Below, piece by piece: positions 52,718 to 64,000 of a stretch of DNA of 64,000 bases. The stretch's first letter is position 1. Each line of letters starts with the position of its first letter. This DNA comes from Plasmopara viticola (taxonomy: Eukaryota; Oomycota; Peronosporomycetes; Peronosporales; Peronosporaceae): NCBI GenBank assembly GCA_001695595.3, contig MBPM02000026.1, positions 372,001 to 436,000 on the forward strand. Direction: 5' to 3'. The notes under the pieces were generated by a model, which searched no databases, was not told the origin of the DNA, and worked only from the letters and a program-made list of their open reading frames with translations. Both the position numbers and the translations under genes were made by a program.

Positions 52718-53163
52718 CACTCTAAGAGCATCGCTGTCGTTGTTATCAGTTCTAAAGAGAAAGAATGTACACTTGATGTACTTTAAGGTATGCACGAAGC
52801 GTGAGTGTGTTTGTATGGATATGAGAAGCCGCATCAGGCAAATTCTCGAGTCCAAAGGGTCTGTCCCAAGCTCAAAACTTAGTCATGCAGTACTATCGTC
52901 GAGGAGAAAACTGGCTACTGGATTCGTTATTTCAGCTCCTGAATAAAATTTTACCGAAGAAGGGTCAAGCATTCAATTAAATGCAGCTTTGTCAACAAAG
53001 CTTCAGTATATACGAAGAAAACCATCTTTGCAAGCTGTTGATGTGTAAGCAAAATAATTGGCAGAACTAGTACCTAATTGACTTTGACGTCACGTGAAAA
53101 CTACTTCGTTGCAATCAGGTGTTATTACTACCCTTGATAACGAACACCAATTAATTAATATAA
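52718..53163. other. intergenic, no gene seen
   Basis: 446 bp between repeat B and the Copia LTR. A 68-residue plus-strand frame at 52740-52946 is not supported by any recognisable feature. Confidence 0.4.
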
Positions 53164-53359
53164 TGAGATGGCAAAAGCTGAAGTAAATATCCTGTGCTAC
53201 TTTTAAGCCTGTCCATCTAGAATGTGCTAAAAGCTACCTGATATATCTAATCACTACCTTTACGTCCGCGAACAATTACGTAGCTTAAAATTGACCGTTA
53301 TCGTTACCGTAAACCTTGTGACGTCATCAGCCTTCTTCTACGTGCATTCAGTAATGTCA
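53164..53359 (-). repeat. Copia 3' LTR (diverged)
   Basis: Aligns by eye with 57077-57296. Shared: AATGAGAT(G/A)GCAA, CCTGTGCTACTT, AGCCTGTCC, CCTTGT(G/T)ACGTCATCAG and a GCATTCA...TCATT end. Many substitutions and indels lie between these blocks. Confidence 0.65.
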
Positions 53360-56300
53360 TTCCAAAATTTCCACTCGCCGCTGATGTTGTACGTGCTTGT
53401 GCATAAACTTGGTCTTGATACCCGTTGCGTCATAAAAACTTAAGCATCTTAGTCCCGAGTGCATTTGTAAGCACGTCCGCAAGTTGCCGCTAGGTGTCAA
53501 TGTAGTCGATCTTTAAGAGACCTTTTTGCATTGGAATAAGTGGTGAATAATGTCCACATGCTGTGTACGAGCGTGGTAGCCCGCTTCGTTTGCCAAGGAT
53601 ATTGCTTCCAGGTAATCTTTCCATACTTGCGTGCTTTCCACTTGCTCGTAATTCTTATCCTAAGTATTGCTCGCGTTCAGAAAACTTCTTCGATGTATAA
53701 GCTGAGAGCCATACACTCTGCGTCTGCGACGGCAAAAAACTTGTACTTGCACAACCGGAGAATCACCTTATTGACAAAAACGTTCGATACAGAGCGTATG
53801 TCATCAGTGTTGATGCCCCAGTTCTCATAAATGATCCTATGATGACGGGTAGGCACTAGAGAGTTAAGTACACGGATCGCGGCGTTCCAATGCTGTAGCC
53901 TGGGATTTAAAAACATTGAAACACCTGCGTGGTAACAAACGCAATATTTGGACGAGTGCGCGTTGAAATAAATTTATTGTCTCGAGCAGATCTTTGAACG
54001 CCCAGCTTATATACTTGGTGGCTGTATTGTCGACAGCCTGAGACCGGACATACATGGATCGACGACATTTTCGACACTTTTTTTGGCCAATTCGCTTTAT
54101 GGCGTCGTCGATATATATAGCGTACCTGCTTGATGTGCTTGATCATTAAAGTTGCAACCGTTTTGCCGTGGTCAATCTCCATTCTCAAGATAGATTTCGC
54201 CATGCCGAGTCCTTCTTCTTTAAAGCACTCAGCAGGATTCTCTTAACCTCAAGAACTTTGCCACTCGTCTTGGCTGCAATCATCATATCAACAACATACA
54301 CACAAAATCATTTTTTTGTTCCTTCACGCAGTCATATTTATTCGCTCCACAATTTAACCCCCATTCTTGTTGCAGACATGATCAAACGTTTTGCTCCAAG
54401 CTTTTGAAGCTTGCTTGAGTCCAGATATAGCCTTGTTTAGCTGGCACGTGAAGCCTTGAGCTTTCTCGACACCAATCGAAAATTTCTGATAAACAGTATC
54501 CGAAAGCAAATTATTAAGAGTGGCAGTGTGGACGTCGGAATGCTAATTTATATTGGGGCCCGAATCTTCACCGATACTTACGAGGTAAGCGAGAACAGGT
54601 CTTTGTCAATATTCTTGCACACTTTGGAGAAAACAGGCAATCAAAATCTGATCCGTTCTCCAACACCAACATAGGTTCGCGCACATGACTTGAGCGTCCA
54701 CTTGAGGCTAGAATACCAATCGGACGTATCGGCAGGAGATCGGTATATTAACCGATCTTCCTGTAAATCTTGTGCTGGAGCTCTGCCCAGAGTGGATCGA
54801 GGCCGACCGTGTCATCACCTATGACATGTTTCTCCTCGTCCGTTTCAGTATCCGAAACGTTTTCTTCTTTTTCTCATTCCATGGCTCACTCCATTGCCGG
54901 CATTTTGTCGATCTGGATACTGCGCCTCATTTTTCGTTTTTGGTCACGTGTCTCACAGTTCCTTGTTTTGATGAGTGTGTTTCGTAGTTGCTGCCCACCT
55001 CGCGCTCATTCAACCTCAACGACCGTGACACCAACTCCTTGTTGCTATCCAAACCTAAACCAAGGTATTCCTAACCAAAATATATGTTTTTATAGGTTTT
55101 ACCTCGGACTTCATTCTTATCACTTGGTCATTGTGTACAAACTCATGAGACCCAACTACTTAAGGTGGGCCATGGAAGGCATTACTTTCAATCCTAACTC
55201 ATACGAAGCAGTGTTCGGGTGCTTTGTATTGGCTATACGGTTGATCAGGTAAACTACAGTGCTGATCGCTTCTACCCACCAACACGTTGACCTACACTTG
55301 TTGTGTAACATGCTTCGTTCCTTTTTTAAAACGAGCAGTCCATTTGCTCTGCCACTCACTTCTATTGGAGACTGTATGGTACTGTACGCTCGCACGATGT
55401 CATTTCGCTGGCATAAGTCTGTGACCGTCTTGTTGACAATACATTGTTTCGTTGTCCGAGCGCAGACACTTGATGACAACCCCCATTGATGTTCATACAA
55501 GGCTTTGACCTTCTAGGTCTTGTCGGTAACTTCCTTCTCCTTTGCCAGAAAGTATGCTACCACATATCGTAGTTAAACACCTCCAAATCCCAATGAGTAC
55601 TTGGCGCCTCCTTTGAAAACGCTTTCATGGGCTTTATCATGCCAGTCTGATCTTGCTCTACAGTGCAAGACGTCTCTCCTGTCGAACCTTCTGGAAATGT
55701 TTGATCGTCTGCTTGCTCTTCATGCAGCCACCAAACATAGTATATATGCCTTGTTTTAGCGCAGAAACACTTTTGTGGAGTGAAAAGTCTGCATCAAGCC
55801 ATCTTCATTTGCATGTCCCATGCGGGTATGCCATAGCTCCCACTGACTATCAGCTCACGCATTAATCTTCCAGCACCGGGCAGGTGTCATACTCTAAACA
55901 TCATGATACTATTTAGCAGAGTCCTAGGTTTTAATCAAACAGTCGCAACCTCCTATTTTGCGACACCTAATATTCTACTAGATTCTTTTTATCCTGAAGT
56001 TACAAAGTCGCTGTGCCTAAAAATAATATTTGCTATAAAGAAATTAATTGTGCTTGGTGAAAATCCAGCATATAAGCTTTTCCGTTTTTTGCACCAATTG
56101 CCACGGCACAATTTCTGTCACAAACAATGCATGAAGCACACTGATATCCCACACTTCGTCCACGTTTGGCAAGCTTTCTCACCGATAGTAATCGTCGGTC
56201 AAGCACAGGGATAAGCATCACTTTGTCGTGGATATGCGCTGTCCATTCAAGCCAATCAGCTTCACCATTCCGGCTCTACAGCTCATAATTTCTACTGTGT

Positions 56301-57050
56301 GCAACCGTTACCTCGATGCTGGCTTCTCAACGGTTTTATCGATTAAGATATATTGTTAAGAGGCTATGAGCGACGTCGCTACGCTTTTAATCAGCATATC
56401 GTTTAAAGGTTCCTCATCCCCACCAAATGCTACATTACTACTGCTTACACGATTTCTGGATCGGCTCCCAACCGGGCAGTCTCGTTTTCTTATAATCGAT
56501 TTGGTCACAGTTGATGCACCAACCCTTGAATTTGCTGTTTTCTTCCACGCCGGGTAGCTCTTGCGAAATGGTTAGAATTTGTTATAAGTAAATATCAAAT
56601 TATTTAATTATTGAAGGAATGAGCTCATTCTTCGACGCCAGGCTGCGCAAATGAACTACCAGCTGTCTTCATTGCTAACCCATCGTCTGGAATCTCATAA
56701 TCAATCTGACAAACGTATTCAAATGGTCCGCCATGCAAGTGCCACTCTCCATCTTGAGATCAGGGAGGCAACGTGACATTATGACACGGTTATGCAGAAT
56801 GGAACGACTGTAAATGTCGAGAAGTGTTCCCCACGCCTCCAAAGCGCAAGTAGCAGCAGACCAGATCTTGGTCTAATACCAAATTTCTACTCCCTCGGCA
56901 CTGGTGCCTAAAGCTTTGGCGTCATTGTTGCGCCACATCTCCACTATCTCGTTCTCATCCTTTGCGGTAGTACCGTACTCGGCAGCCCTTTTCTTGCGAG
57001 AGCCATCACTTGGTAGCCATATCGATGAAAGATATCGTCTTCAAGAAAAG
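53360..57050 (-). pseudogene. Copia gag-pol remnants
   Basis: Gag (UBN2-type) is clearest: KRAAEYGTTAKDENEIVEMW, then IYSRSILHNRVIMSRCLPDL and a GTCMADHLNTF box at 57020-56640, interrupted by stops. Integrase remnants at 55500-55150 include WWVEAISTVVYLINRIANTK. The C-terminal RT/RNase H part (53916-53677) contains HWNAAIRVLNSL and AVADAECMALSL. Little of the RT core is recognisable. Confidence 0.75.
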
Positions 57051-57076
57051 CTTAGTTGCAGCTGCTGGCCTATGAA

Positions 57077-57296
57077 TGAGATAGCAATTACTAAAGTGAA
57101 TTTATAAGTCCTTAGGCTGTTACCCTGTGCTACTTGTCAGCCTGTCCTTAAAAAAAATGAATTTTTACTTGATTTATCTAGACCAATGAAATACTTCATT
57201 TGCGTTCGTAATCAATGTCCGTATCTTTGACACGTAGACATAACCGTAGTCCTTGTTACGTCATCAGTCCTCTCTCGCAAGCATTCAATGGTATCA
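57077..57296 (-). repeat. Copia 5' LTR (diverged)
   Basis: The partner of 53164-53359, next to the gag start. About 20 bp longer through small insertions. Confidence 0.65.
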
Positions 57297-60200
57297 TTAA
57301 ATGCTAATTGGTGAAGTTAATACGCTAAGCGAGTACAAAATGTATTAGGCATATAAATGATTTGAACATGTTGCACCGTATTAGTCGTTTCTTGCTCGCT
57401 GTCAGCGCGTACACTTTGCGGACTTTTTCACCTTCAGCAATTACTTCAAATGGTGCTGAAGAATACCACCCAGATTTCTCGTTCTACAAGCTTGCCAGTA
57501 AAAAAAAGATGTGTGTCGAGTCGTGAAATGTGCGGATCTCTAGCCATATTGGTACACAAGTCATCTAGTCGAGAGAGTTCTCTTGCCAGTCACCCACAAC
57601 TTCTTGCCGTCTGTAATTATAATTACTGGACCAGCGCTCAGCACTTCGCAAAAGGAGATCACTACGAACAGGTGTCATGTGTGATGCCAGCGTAGGCTTC
57701 TCTCTACAAGCGTTGAGTTGTGATCGATGTGCTACCGACAAGGTCTCGCCTTTGATCCTTTGCTGAAAAGCCAAACAAGCTTTTTACGGCATAACGTCTT
57801 CGTCGAGCACTACTCAATCATTAATGATCCACGTCACGCACAGTCACAGGGCCTTACCATTTCCGCCTTTGCTCAAAACCAAATGTTGCTCATGACGTTC
57901 ATTTAATGCTGTCTTGCGAGCATCAGCTAGTGACTTACGTACTTTGGAAGGGCCTCACCCATGCTACCTTTGCTAAAAATCGCTCGGTAAGTCACGAGCT
58001 ACCCCACATCTTGGACGCTTGTCCTTGAAACTATCAGCGTTCACTAATTATATTTAATGCTCAGCACTCGATCTAAGGTCTGCGTCAAAGGTGCTTGCAA
58101 AGGTTCATGACTTACCAAAACTACGTTTGGAGCGAAGTAAGAGACACCCAAGGTTTGATCCCAGTATAGGTAGCACTAGGCCACGGCATACGTCATACCT
58201 TGCGTCCAGCGTTTGATTTTATCAAAGTTGAAAAAATTCACATCTAGATCGCAAAATTTAAGTGTGACCTTTTTTCTCCTACCACTAAGCAAACAATGAA
58301 AATGCTGGCTCATAGGACACTTTTACAACACACTACGGGTGTCACGATAGATAAAGCATCGATGGATGCATATATGCTAATCTGCAGCTTGAAATTAAGC
58401 TCCTCAGTGTCGGCAAAGTAGGATCAATTTGGACCGAGCCGCTCGATAGGACCTTAGCGTGCGAGACCCGTGCCGCCTGAAAATTAAAGTCGGCATTAGT
58501 TGTCACTTCTATGTCCCTCCTAAGAGAGGTTGTGCATCTTCGTCTGAGTTACTATCGTAAGCCGACTATTTAGAAACACGTTAGCTGCCACCTCATTTGA
58601 TAAAGAGTTGCTAGGCATTCCGTCTAAAGAAATCAAAACTCCTGGACAAAGTCTACTAAACCCTTCTCAAGCTGACAAATTAAAATAAAGCGCGACACGT
58701 ATAGCTTGGTGGCACAACAATTTGCTCAGCTGACGCTTTAGACAGACGGAGCAATAGGTGGTAACTCTTGCTATCTTCAAGATCGGTGGAATGCCTACTT
58801 CTGTCCCCCCCCTCGATTTTCATATTAGTAAGAGCCACTATCTGTTGCCTCGCTAGACACTTTGATTTAGTCGATTTTTCAGTTTCAGCTCATTAAATGT
58901 CTTCTTGCATCCCTCTGAAGGTGTTCACGCTCACCGTGAGCGTCTTCGGTTTGGGCGTGACTCTCACCTAAGGCGCCAACGTCATCGATAAGAACGACTT
59001 TGTCATCTCATCTTCCAGCAGAGTAGAAAGCATATGCACTCGTCGTGTTGAAATCTTCTGCAACCAAATGTCGCACCTCCTACGGGACCGAGCAGGATTG
59101 TTAGCTTCCTCAGTCCGTCTTATATGCCCTGAGGCAAATGGCCACCCTTACAGAGAATCAGTCTAAACGAGATTTACTACAGTTTCGGGAGTATTATCGT
59201 AGCTATATTTGCAAATTGCTATCTACCTGACTCCGTAATTTAGTATTAATCTATTTCAAGACTTAATGTAGCTCTTGTGATCAAGTGTACATTGGATTTC
59301 ATCGAGGTACGTTGAAAGAAAATGTTGTGTGAAAATATCCTACAATTAGTATTTGGCACATCAAGCAGATTTTTCTTTCATCATCTTAAAGCATCGCATG
59401 ACTTGTGTTTCGACACCACCGGCTACAGTATTTAATAGCTTGTCAATATGAGAATTTTGCTCGACACTTACAACATACATAGTGAAAACAGGATAGAACC
59501 CTTTAATCACATTTTACAGCGTATACACCATACAAAAAACCATCTGCGCGCTGCGAGAAGCAACCCTTTAAAGATTTTTCTGCAGCGCAGAGCATCGACG
59601 ATTTTTGCATAAACCACGGTCAGCACTTCAGCTTTATAGCAAAGCATAGCAATCTATCGCTGGAACGTGCTCGAATAATACTTTAAAGCTCTAAAACGCA
59701 ATTAAAGATGTGAATCTTGATTACGCACTGTAAAAGCTGGACTTGAAATTAAAGTCGGCTACGATTCAGATCGTAAGGCAATTGGTTGTGTGATATACCG
59801 ACCGAGCTGCTTTTACCTTGACGGCGTCAACCGTTGCAATATTTGTAACACAATATGAAGCAGCATTAGCTGGTGTGGCTTATCAATAGCGTCTCAATAG
59901 TGATGCTTATATATGCAGTCGTATAGCTGTGTGTATTTTCGGGATTTATTTCTGAGGCGGCCACAAGAATGATAATTTAGAATGCTACTCTATCATGAGA
60001 CACTAATAAATAAACACGTTGGTATACGTTAGTATTCTATACTTTACTTAAGTATGCGCTTGTGTTTTTCTGAATTGATTGCAAGCAATGTAGAAATTTT
60101 CTGTTTTATTGGAGAACACGAATAGCAAATCTAAACTGGGCGTGTTTGTTTTATTAAGATGCATGTTTAGTGTCGAGACGAGCTGTTAATTAGGAATTTG

Positions 60201-60502
60201 ACAAGCCAAGGTAAACCCAATTTCGAAAAGACAAAAGGGTGAATGGTAGTATGGTATCGGTAATTTATATGCAAGTGATCACGATTTCCCATAGTACGGG
60301 TTATCGAATTCCGTAGCAATCTGACATATGTCAATGTATGTGAATCCCATATCTTGATATATTTCCAAAAAGATAAGTATTTACTATCTGTTTCATTCCG
60401 AAAAACTTTTTAACCGTTAGTCTACACTTCCTACAGTTGCATTTCTAAACGTACTACCATGACGTCCACCTCATTTTCATCGGTCACGCATGAAGAGTCA
60501 AA
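57297..60502. other. 3.2 kb with no recognisable gene
   Basis: Only short frames (for example 57450-57695) without known domains. Some stretches (about 58840-59130) read like worn retrotransposon coding sequence, but no motif could be fixed. The last part lies downstream of the ammonium transporter and must contain its 3' UTR. Confidence 0.45.
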
Positions 60503-62035
60503 TCAAAATAAACTAAATCTGTTCGCCTGGGTTCGTGTCATCATCATAAAGTCGCAGGAAGGTGGCTCAGCTATCTTGAGCTTAGGTGAGCTCTGGCCAC
60601 TCTGCGCACTATAATCGTATGCCTGCCCACCATGGTACGAAACATCCATGCCATTCACCTCTTTTTCTTCGGAGACACGAAGACCCACTGTGTACTTGAG
60701 CATTATCAAGATGAGGAACGTCATGATGGTAGAGTAGCCAGCGGCCACGCACTGCGATAGAAGCTGGTGCACAAATTGCTTTTTATGACCGTAGATCACG
60801 CCACCTTCAATTGACGGATTAATCTCAGGCGTGGCAAATATTCCCGTAAGCAAACCACCCATAAAGCCGCCTAAGCCGTGAATACCAAACGAATCGAGTG
60901 TGTCGTCGTAACGCAAGACATTTTTAAGATGAACGGCACCAAAAGCGGTAATTGCACCGATGATACCAATAACGACTGCAGCCCATGGGTACACGTAGGC
61001 ACAACCAGGAGTAATAGCTCCAAGTCCAGCCACCGCTCCACTAATGGAACCACATAAATCCACCTTTCTGTGAACACTAAACTCAAAAGCAGACCACGTG
61101 ATGAAGCCAGCACAGGCTGCCAAATGTGTGTTGATAGCAGCAATCGCGGCAATGCCATCTGCAGCACCGTGGGATCCGGCGTTGAAACCAAACCAGCCAA
61201 ACCACAGCAAAGTAGCCCCAATCATCACAAGTGGTACATTGTGTGGCTTCACTGACTCCCCGTGATTGTACCGCTTACCAACTATAATCGCCGCCACAAG
61301 AGAAGCGAAGCCACTGGAAACGTGAACGACAGCACCACCAGCGATATCTAGGGCACCTAATTTGCCTTCCCATCCCATGGCCGTAATCTCCCAGTTGGCA
61401 TCAAGTTCTTGTGACCACATCCACCGCGCGAGTGGATCGTACACAAGGGTTGTCCACAGAAAAATAAAGAGCAAATAGCTTCCAAACCTCATTCGGCCAA
61501 TAATTCCACCACTAATCAACGCTGGCGTAATTGACGCAAATTGAGTCTGGAAGAAGGCAAAGAGGATATGAGGGATACGGGTACCATACGTACCACTGGC
61601 AATGGCACCAACGTTGGTATACCCAGCCCATGCGAAAAAACCTTCCGAGCTAAAACAGGCCGAGTACCCAAAAGCAAAGAATTGAATAGACACCATCGCC
61701 ATGCTCATAAACGACATCATCATAGTGTTTGATGCCATATCATCACCGGCCAAACCGGCATAAAAGAAAGCAACCCCCGGGGTCATAAGCATTACCATGG
61801 CACTCGACATGAGCATCCAAGCAGTGTTCCCTGAGTCGATGGGTACATCGTAGGCAGTACTAGCTTTTTCACCTCGCGAAGCGTAGTTGGTGCACTCATT
61901 CGTAGTAAAGTCGAGATACTGAGAAACATCGCAGACCTGAGAGGTTGTCTGTGCTGAGACAGCGACTGGACCAAGAAAAAAGATTAGACTTGCAACGATG
62001 ACGACCAACGTGAAATCGAGACGAGAATCGAACAT
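60503..62035 (-). CDS. AMT: ammonium transporter (AMT/Mep/Rh family)
   Basis: A single-exon, 510-residue channel-like transporter for ammonium, expected at the plasma membrane as a trimer with about 11 membrane helices. From ATG 62035 it begins with a cleavable signal-like segment (LVVIVASLIFFLGPVAVSA) and a short Cys-containing extracellular stretch. The AMT core starts at about residue 70 (GNTAWMLMSSAMVMLMTPGV, FFYAGL). The family signature DIAGGAVVHVSSG holds the first pore His (residue 238), and DSFGIHGLGG the second (386). Gate and pore aromatics (WFGWFGFN) are present. The C-terminus ends in a ~60-residue cytosolic tail containing the conserved GMDVSYHGGQAY segment. An upstream in-frame TTG (62080) is not used as start. 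Upstream DNA to 62400 should be its promoter; no clear initiator was found. Confidence 0.96.
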   Translation of the reverse strand: MFDSRLDFTLVVIVASLIFFLGPVAVSAQTTSQVCDVSQYLDFTTNECTNYASRGEKASTAYDVPIDSGNTAWMLMSSAMVMLMTPGVAFFYAGLAGDDMASNTMMMSFMSMAMVSIQFFAFGYSACFSSEGFFAWAGYTNVGAIASGTYGTRIPHILFAFFQTQFASITPALISGGIIGRMRFGSYLLFIFLWTTLVYDPLARWMWSQELDANWEITAMGWEGKLGALDIAGGAVVHVSSGFASLVAAIIVGKRYNHGESVKPHNVPLVMIGATLLWFGWFGFNAGSHGAADGIAAIAAINTHLAACAGFITWSAFEFSVHRKVDLCGSISGAVAGLGAITPGCAYVYPWAAVVIGIIGAITAFGAVHLKNVLRYDDTLDSFGIHGLGGFMGGLLTGIFATPEINPSIEGGVIYGHKKQFVHQLLSQCVAAGYSTIMTFLILIMLKYTVGLRVSEEKEVNGMDVSYHGGQAYDYSAQSGQSSPKLKIAEPPSCDFMMMTRTQANRFSLF

Positions 62036-63642
62036 TTTAGCAAGCGAGGCGAGCGAGGGGCTACGCAAACTGAGATTCAATTGCGAATCGTCGTGCTAAG
62101 GACGTAAGCTGACTTATGAAAAGTGTGATTTATTTCTTCTCTCCTGTGAGGCAGTCGGGCCAAGAGGCGTTGAGCAAGAGTCATCTGCACTTTACGTTGG
62201 TGTCTCATCTTGAAACGGAGAGTGTGTTCAGTTAACTACTATATTTTTTCTTAAAAAACGTTACTCAACATTGTGGCAGACGCGATTTACCGGTACTAAA
62301 GCAGAAGTAATACATATCCATTAAGATACTATCATCTTAATAAGTCAAGAATAAATGTTTCTCACAAAATGGTTTCTGTAACGGCCTTAATATTATTAGG
62401 GCGCATTGCCGAGACCGAGACGCCCGATCTCAGCATATTTATGGTATCCAACACTTCTAAAGCTAAGCCCACATAAAACTACGAGCATTTTTTTTTCTCA
62501 GTGCATTAAACGTACATACCTACTCGGAAGCAAGGGTTTGATCTTGAATTGCAACGACATAAAGTTGAAAAATGAAATTTTACTAGTATGTATCGTGGTA
62601 ATAAGTCCTGTTTTTAACGGGTCTGACCATTATATCAATGAAGCAGGTTCTGGCCGAATAGAGATGAAGGCCCTGCCATACTTACAATAAAGCGTTTGGT
62701 TACTCAAGGATAGAAGATACGATGCATGGTCTAGTACAATCAAATACTTGCTATCCGTTGCATAGTTCTATCTCCTCAGAGCGAAGGTAATGAAGTATCA
62801 TTCACCGGAAGAGCGTCGATCTTCTTGCACGCTTTGTTTATGCAGGGAAATATCAAAGAGACCGAATGAAGCTACAAAAAGTGACTTTACCTTTTCAAGT
62901 TCAGTGGGCAAGTATGCGTAGCCAATATCGTGCACTACTTAAGTTAAAGTGACGTCTCCACCTTGAGTCAGCTTATCGCTGCCAATTACATTTACTGCGC
63001 GAGATCACGCATTGTAGCAACTCACTCGGACAAGAAAGAGTTAGCAAACTCCGTCGAAAGATTACAAAGTTCAGTGGCCAAAAATGGCCGGTCGTTTTCT
63101 CTCAGAAGAGGCCGTAGTAATTGTTGCTATATACAGGTCACGCACGGTCACGGCCTGCCAGAATAATTCCGTATACATTTTGGGGAGGCTGTGAAGGTCG
63201 CAATTAAGACCGAGCTCAACTTTTGGTTGCAGGTGACACGAAGAAGTAGCCTCGGTAATGATACGCTCCCTATTAATCTCAGCCATTTTGCTGATGATGT
63301 AAATATAGACCTCCAGCTGCTGGCCAGCGTATAAGCATTGCTTAATGTTCTTCACCTATGATGATGTCCGCCATTTGTCGATAAAGTGTCCCTTGCGTAT
63401 GCGCGCTATTGTTTCTAGCACTAAAGCCTTGAGGTCAACTAGTCTTTTGACCTAAATGGCATCTTTGATTTGGCGTGAACAAGAACTTTTCAGCAGCGCA
63501 TAGACCCGAAGAGCTCCGTGCTCGATGACTCGAACTGTTTTACAAGCTTAGTCGTTGAAGCAACAGGGAAGGATTGCAGTAAGTCATTGACTTGCTTAAC
63601 AACGCTTACCAAAAACAGCATGTACTTTAAATCATACAGAAA
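62036..63642. other. intergenic, no gene seen
   Basis: Includes the promoter of the ammonium transporter. Short frames at 62406-62690, 62963-63166 and 63071-63355 (minus) show no domain. No RNA gene could be supported. Confidence 0.4.
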
Positions 63643-63977
63643 ATGTCAGCTCGTAGTCCGCTCGTATATGGAGCGGCAATTATCTACTCCGCCGAGCTTG
63701 GCTCATTGGTGGACGTCAACACAAAGGTCAGTGCGTCAATGCACATTGATGCCAAGCAAATCACGACTCAACAGGTCGCTTGTAAACCAGCGATCTTATC
63801 GAAGAATACGCATCAATGCATGACGCTAATCAGTCGGCGCAGGACTTTTTTCTATTGGGTGAAAAATTAGTGAAAACTTATTTGCATACGACGATAGCGT
63901 TAGGCCATGAGCATTTTAAGAAGGATGACCAGAACGATTGGCAGTTCGATGGAATTAAAGAGCATTTAAGACGTTAG
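63643..63977 (+). other. coding-like tract, possible 3' exons of an unidentified gene
   Basis: From ATG 63643 a frame reads MSARSPLVYGAAIIYSAELG and continues to about 63710, where a possible donor (AAG|GTCAGT) occurs. In another frame, after an acceptor-like ACCAG near 63793, an open stretch runs to TAG 63975-63977: EEYASMHDANQSAQDFFLLG, then VKTYLHTTIALGHEHFKKDD and FDGIKEHLRR. Its composition is protein-like and it ends properly. The phase of a join between the two could not be made to fit, so this may be two exons of a gene or a broken gene. Family not recognised. Confidence 0.35.
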
Positions 63978-64000
63978 ATTTCTCTTCGGCTGGTGAGATT

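Larger units (their letters stand above)
53164..57296 (-). mobile_element. Ty1/Copia LTR retrotransposon, heavily decayed
   Basis: A 4.1-kb element in minus orientation. Diverged LTRs at 53164-53359 and 57077-57296 share CTGTGCTACTT...AGCCTGTCC and ACGTCATCAG and begin TG in element sense. Order on the minus strand is gag (about 57020-56630), integrase (about 55500-55150), RNase H end (about 53920-53680), i.e. the Copia order. The element is shorter than a full Copia and has many stops. No exact target duplication (TATAA versus TTAAA). Confidence 0.8.

Overview
The window looks like nuclear DNA of an oomycete, most likely a Peronosporales species (Phytophthora or a downy mildew). That placement is inferred. 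The genes are eukaryotic and either intron-free or split by short introns of about 60-90 nt with GT...AG ends. They encode housekeeping proteins typical of a protist. They sit in compact islands separated by kilobases of decayed transposons (Ty3/Gypsy, Ty1/Copia, Mutator-like, non-LTR). No prokaryotic operons, CRISPR arrays, rRNA or convincing tRNA genes were seen.

Layout, left to right. 1-942: 3' end of a KH-domain RNA-binding protein. 943-6492: gene-free decayed DNA. 6493-6817: short deletion derivative of a non-LTR retrotransposon, just upstream of ALG1 (6971-8797, seven exons). 9028-9693: unidentified lysine-rich gene on the minus strand. 10022-15912: nothing recognisable. 15913-18253: Mutator-like element with long terminal inverted repeats and a broken transposase. 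19701-22073: NVL/Rix7-type AAA ATPase. 22139-23281: second, longer copy of the same retrotransposon family, with an exact 11-bp target duplication, inserted at the NVL promoter. 23458-24393: acyl-protein thioesterase, four exons. 24667-29085: TMEM94-like degenerate P-type ATPase, divergent from eIF1A (29347-29858). 30222-30725: small SAM-like protein. 31051-33423: TPR protein with a long acidic tail.

35520-41691 is a decayed Gypsy chromovirus in minus orientation with both LTRs, beside an older integrase fragment. Two unclassified repeat families (called A and B here) lie at 44.8-45.6 kb, with further copies at 4.1 kb (A) and 52.4 kb (B). 46515-50033 encodes a 1,172-residue protein with two AAA+ modules and a duplicated N-terminal helical region. 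It is followed by the proteasome beta-1 subunit (50206-51017) and a questin-oxidase-like protein (51188-52436) whose first codons lie inside repeat B. 53164-57296 is a Copia remnant, 57297-60502 has no recognisable gene, and 60503-62035 is an ammonium transporter. A coding-like tract ends at 63977.

The housekeeping genes cover ribosome biogenesis (NVL), translation initiation (eIF1A), protein turnover (proteasome beta-1), N-glycan assembly (ALG1), lipid-modified protein turnover (thioesterase) and ion or nitrogen transport (TMEM94, AMT). They form no single pathway. The least familiar item is the double-AAA protein at 46515-50033. The most striking structural pattern is two internally deleted copies of one retrotransposon, each within about 155 bp of a housekeeping start codon. 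All coordinates and joins were read by eye; no alignment was run.
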